From Bradyrhizobium guangzhouense (GTDB lineage Bacteria; Pseudomonadota; Alphaproteobacteria; Rhizobiales; Xanthobacteraceae): a DNA stretch of 64,000 bases. This document shows positions 62,996 through 64,000 of this stretch, piece by piece (the first letter of the stretch is position 1; every line of letters starts with the position of its first letter). Below the pieces are notes generated by a model. That model was not told where the DNA came from, searched no databases, and saw nothing but the letters and a program-made list of their open reading frames with translations. The DNA is taken from positions 868,001 through 932,000 of the forward strand of contig NZ_CP030054.1 in the NCBI RefSeq assembly GCF_004114955.1, read 5' to 3'. The position numbers were made by a program, and so were the translations under genes.

Positions 62996-63779
62996 TGAGG
63001 TCGTCTGGGATGGTTATGAGGTATTTGGTGTCGAGTTTGCCGCCCTTGACGAGCATGCGCTTTCCCGTGCCGAGATTGACTTTCGACTTGTCGATCTGTT
63101 TGAGCCAAGCGTGCTGATGTCGCTCCGCGAACCAGAAAAACAATCGTTTGACCTTGACGCTTTTGCAGTCGTTCAGAAGCATTTGCAGCCGCCGGGGGCT
63201 CAGGCTCCTCAAGCCTTCCGCCAGTGCATCGACGTGATGGAAGCTTTCGTGGCGGGGCAATTCGTCGAGCAGTTCGAGAAACGCGCGTTCGGGCGTCGAT
63301 ACCGTGAGAGGCCAGTCGAATGGTCCCGGTATTTCCCGCGTTGTCCCCGACTCTGATGTGGGCAGGCTCCCGTGCGTTTTGAACAGGCTTTGCGTGCGGT
63401 GAACGCGGAATTTCTGTTTGAGCGGAAGTTTGCCGAGCCAGCCGGGAGCAGACCGCGTTCCGTATAGATGTATGGTCGAAGGACCCGTCTGGCTCAGGTA
63501 GTGGCCGAAGCCTTGCACTTCGATGGCGGTGCGTCCGCCAACGACGAAGTCGGAGCCGAGCAATCGCTGGAGTGACACGACGGCGCCCTGCCAGGAGAGT
63601 TCACCGAGCGGGCGCTTGAAGGTTCCCCGCGCCGGCTGAACGAGCCAGCCGGCCGATACGTATTGGCTGCGCAAGCTGGTGGAATATCCATGTCGTTCCA
63701 TCCAGGCGGCATCGACCAGAAGTCCCTGCGGAAGGGTCCTTTCGAGCCTGTTTAGCTTTCTGTCCTTTTGCTCAGCCAT
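62982..63779 (-). CDS. abiEi: AbiEi-type antitoxin/regulator
   Basis: A 265-residue AbiEi protein: an N-terminal winged-helix region (LVDAAWMERHGYSTSLRSQ, VSAGWLVQPARGTF) and a C-terminal domain with STPERAFLELLDELP and RRLQMLLNDCKSVKVKRLFF. It neutralises AbiEii and represses the operon. Direct repeats ACTAAGTAAA at 63780-63789 and 63847-63856 upstream are operator candidates. The first 39 codons are duplicated at 35639. Intact and complete. Confidence 0.88.
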   Translation of the reverse strand: MAEQKDRKLNRLERTLPQGLLVDAAWMERHGYSTSLRSQYVSAGWLVQPARGTFKRPLGELSWQGAVVSLQRLLGSDFVVGGRTAIEVQGFGHYLSQTGPSTIHLYGTRSAPGWLGKLPLKQKFRVHRTQSLFKTHGSLPTSESGTTREIPGPFDWPLTVSTPERAFLELLDELPRHESFHHVDALAEGLRSLSPRRLQMLLNDCKSVKVKRLFFWFAERHQHAWLKQIDKSKVNLGTGKRMLVKGGKLDTKYLITIPDDLNAPV

Positions 63780-64000
63780 ACTAAGTAAACTAGCGCATAT
63801 TCAAACTATATCCAAGGTTTAAGTTCTATCCATTTCCCATGGCCAGACTAAGTAAAATCGTCGTCATACAAACTCACCTCGGGATCCAAAGTTGACGCGC
63901 GTTCCTATTTTGTTCTATTCTGGACTACATTCGTGCGAGGCTGCTCGTGCACGCGTTCGGGTAGATCGACGTGTCGGTGGAAAACCCGCCGGCCAAGGTC

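Noticed and set aside
1..64000. CRISPR arrays, tRNA and rRNA genes
   Set aside because: No regularly spaced repeats and no tRNA- or rRNA-like sequence were seen on reading both strands. An attachment-site tRNA for the island must lie outside the window.

Overview
The window looks like a rhizobial alphaproteobacterium, most likely Bradyrhizobium or a close relative. This rests on high GC content, a tts-box-like promoter ahead of a XopP/RipH-like type III effector, a MobC/relaxase pair of the kind found on symbiosis islands and ICEs, and many degraded IS21, IS110, IS91 and ISNCY-like fragments. The assignment is by inference; no rRNA, tRNA or housekeeping marker is present.

Layout. (1) 0-7 kb is an ordinary chromosomal catabolic cluster: flavin monooxygenase, TRAP transporter (binding protein plus fused permease), amidohydrolase, RraA/HMG-type aldolase and a convergent IclR regulator. 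(2) 7-13 kb is accessory and partly decayed: an excisionase-like antitoxin with a truncated PIN toxin, a tts box with a large candidate type III effector, then IS and LacI-regulator debris. (3) 13-18 kb holds a five-gene ubiquitin-like conjugation cassette: Ubl, E2, JAB-E1 fusion, phosphotransferase-like protein and DUF6527. (4) 18-44 kb is a dense defence island. It has a CD-NTase with two Cap15-like effectors and a DAC-like protein, a complete type II CBASS (patatin, CD-NTase, Cap2, Cap3), an ART-like protein, a PD-(D/E)XK-like gene split by a frameshift, a membrane/M48-like peptidase cassette facing a radical SAM/SPASM enzyme with its own 68-residue candidate precursor peptide, an AbiE-type pair, DUF2130, SIR2-HerA, and an HTH/nuclease pair. 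(5) 44-53 kb is remains of an integrative conjugative element (relaxase, MobC, ParB-like fragment) plus a sulfotransferase and IS fragments. (6) 53-64 kb is a second defence block: type III CBASS (CD-NTase, HORMA, TRIP13-like ATPase, SLOG/deoxyribosyltransferase-like protein, DEDDh exonuclease), a divergent HTH-ImmA/IrrE protease with a PIN protein, and a complete AbiE pair.

The most unusual structure is a set of four related 26-28 bp sites (8176, 13011, 18231, 53288) resembling the XerCD dif site. The first two point left and the last two point right. The Ubl cassette therefore lies between inverted sites, the effector segment between direct sites, and the main 35 kb defence/ICE block between direct sites that each carry a copy of a WGR-domain gene. 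This suggests modular gene movement at dif-like sites, which would need experimental or comparative proof.

Several defence genes (a Cap15-like effector, the 27.3-28.4 kb gene, SIR2, the type III CD-NTase, the PIN protein near 60.5 kb) are each broken by one small frameshift. That is either recent decay of an overloaded island or sequence error; both should be kept in mind when reading the functional calls.
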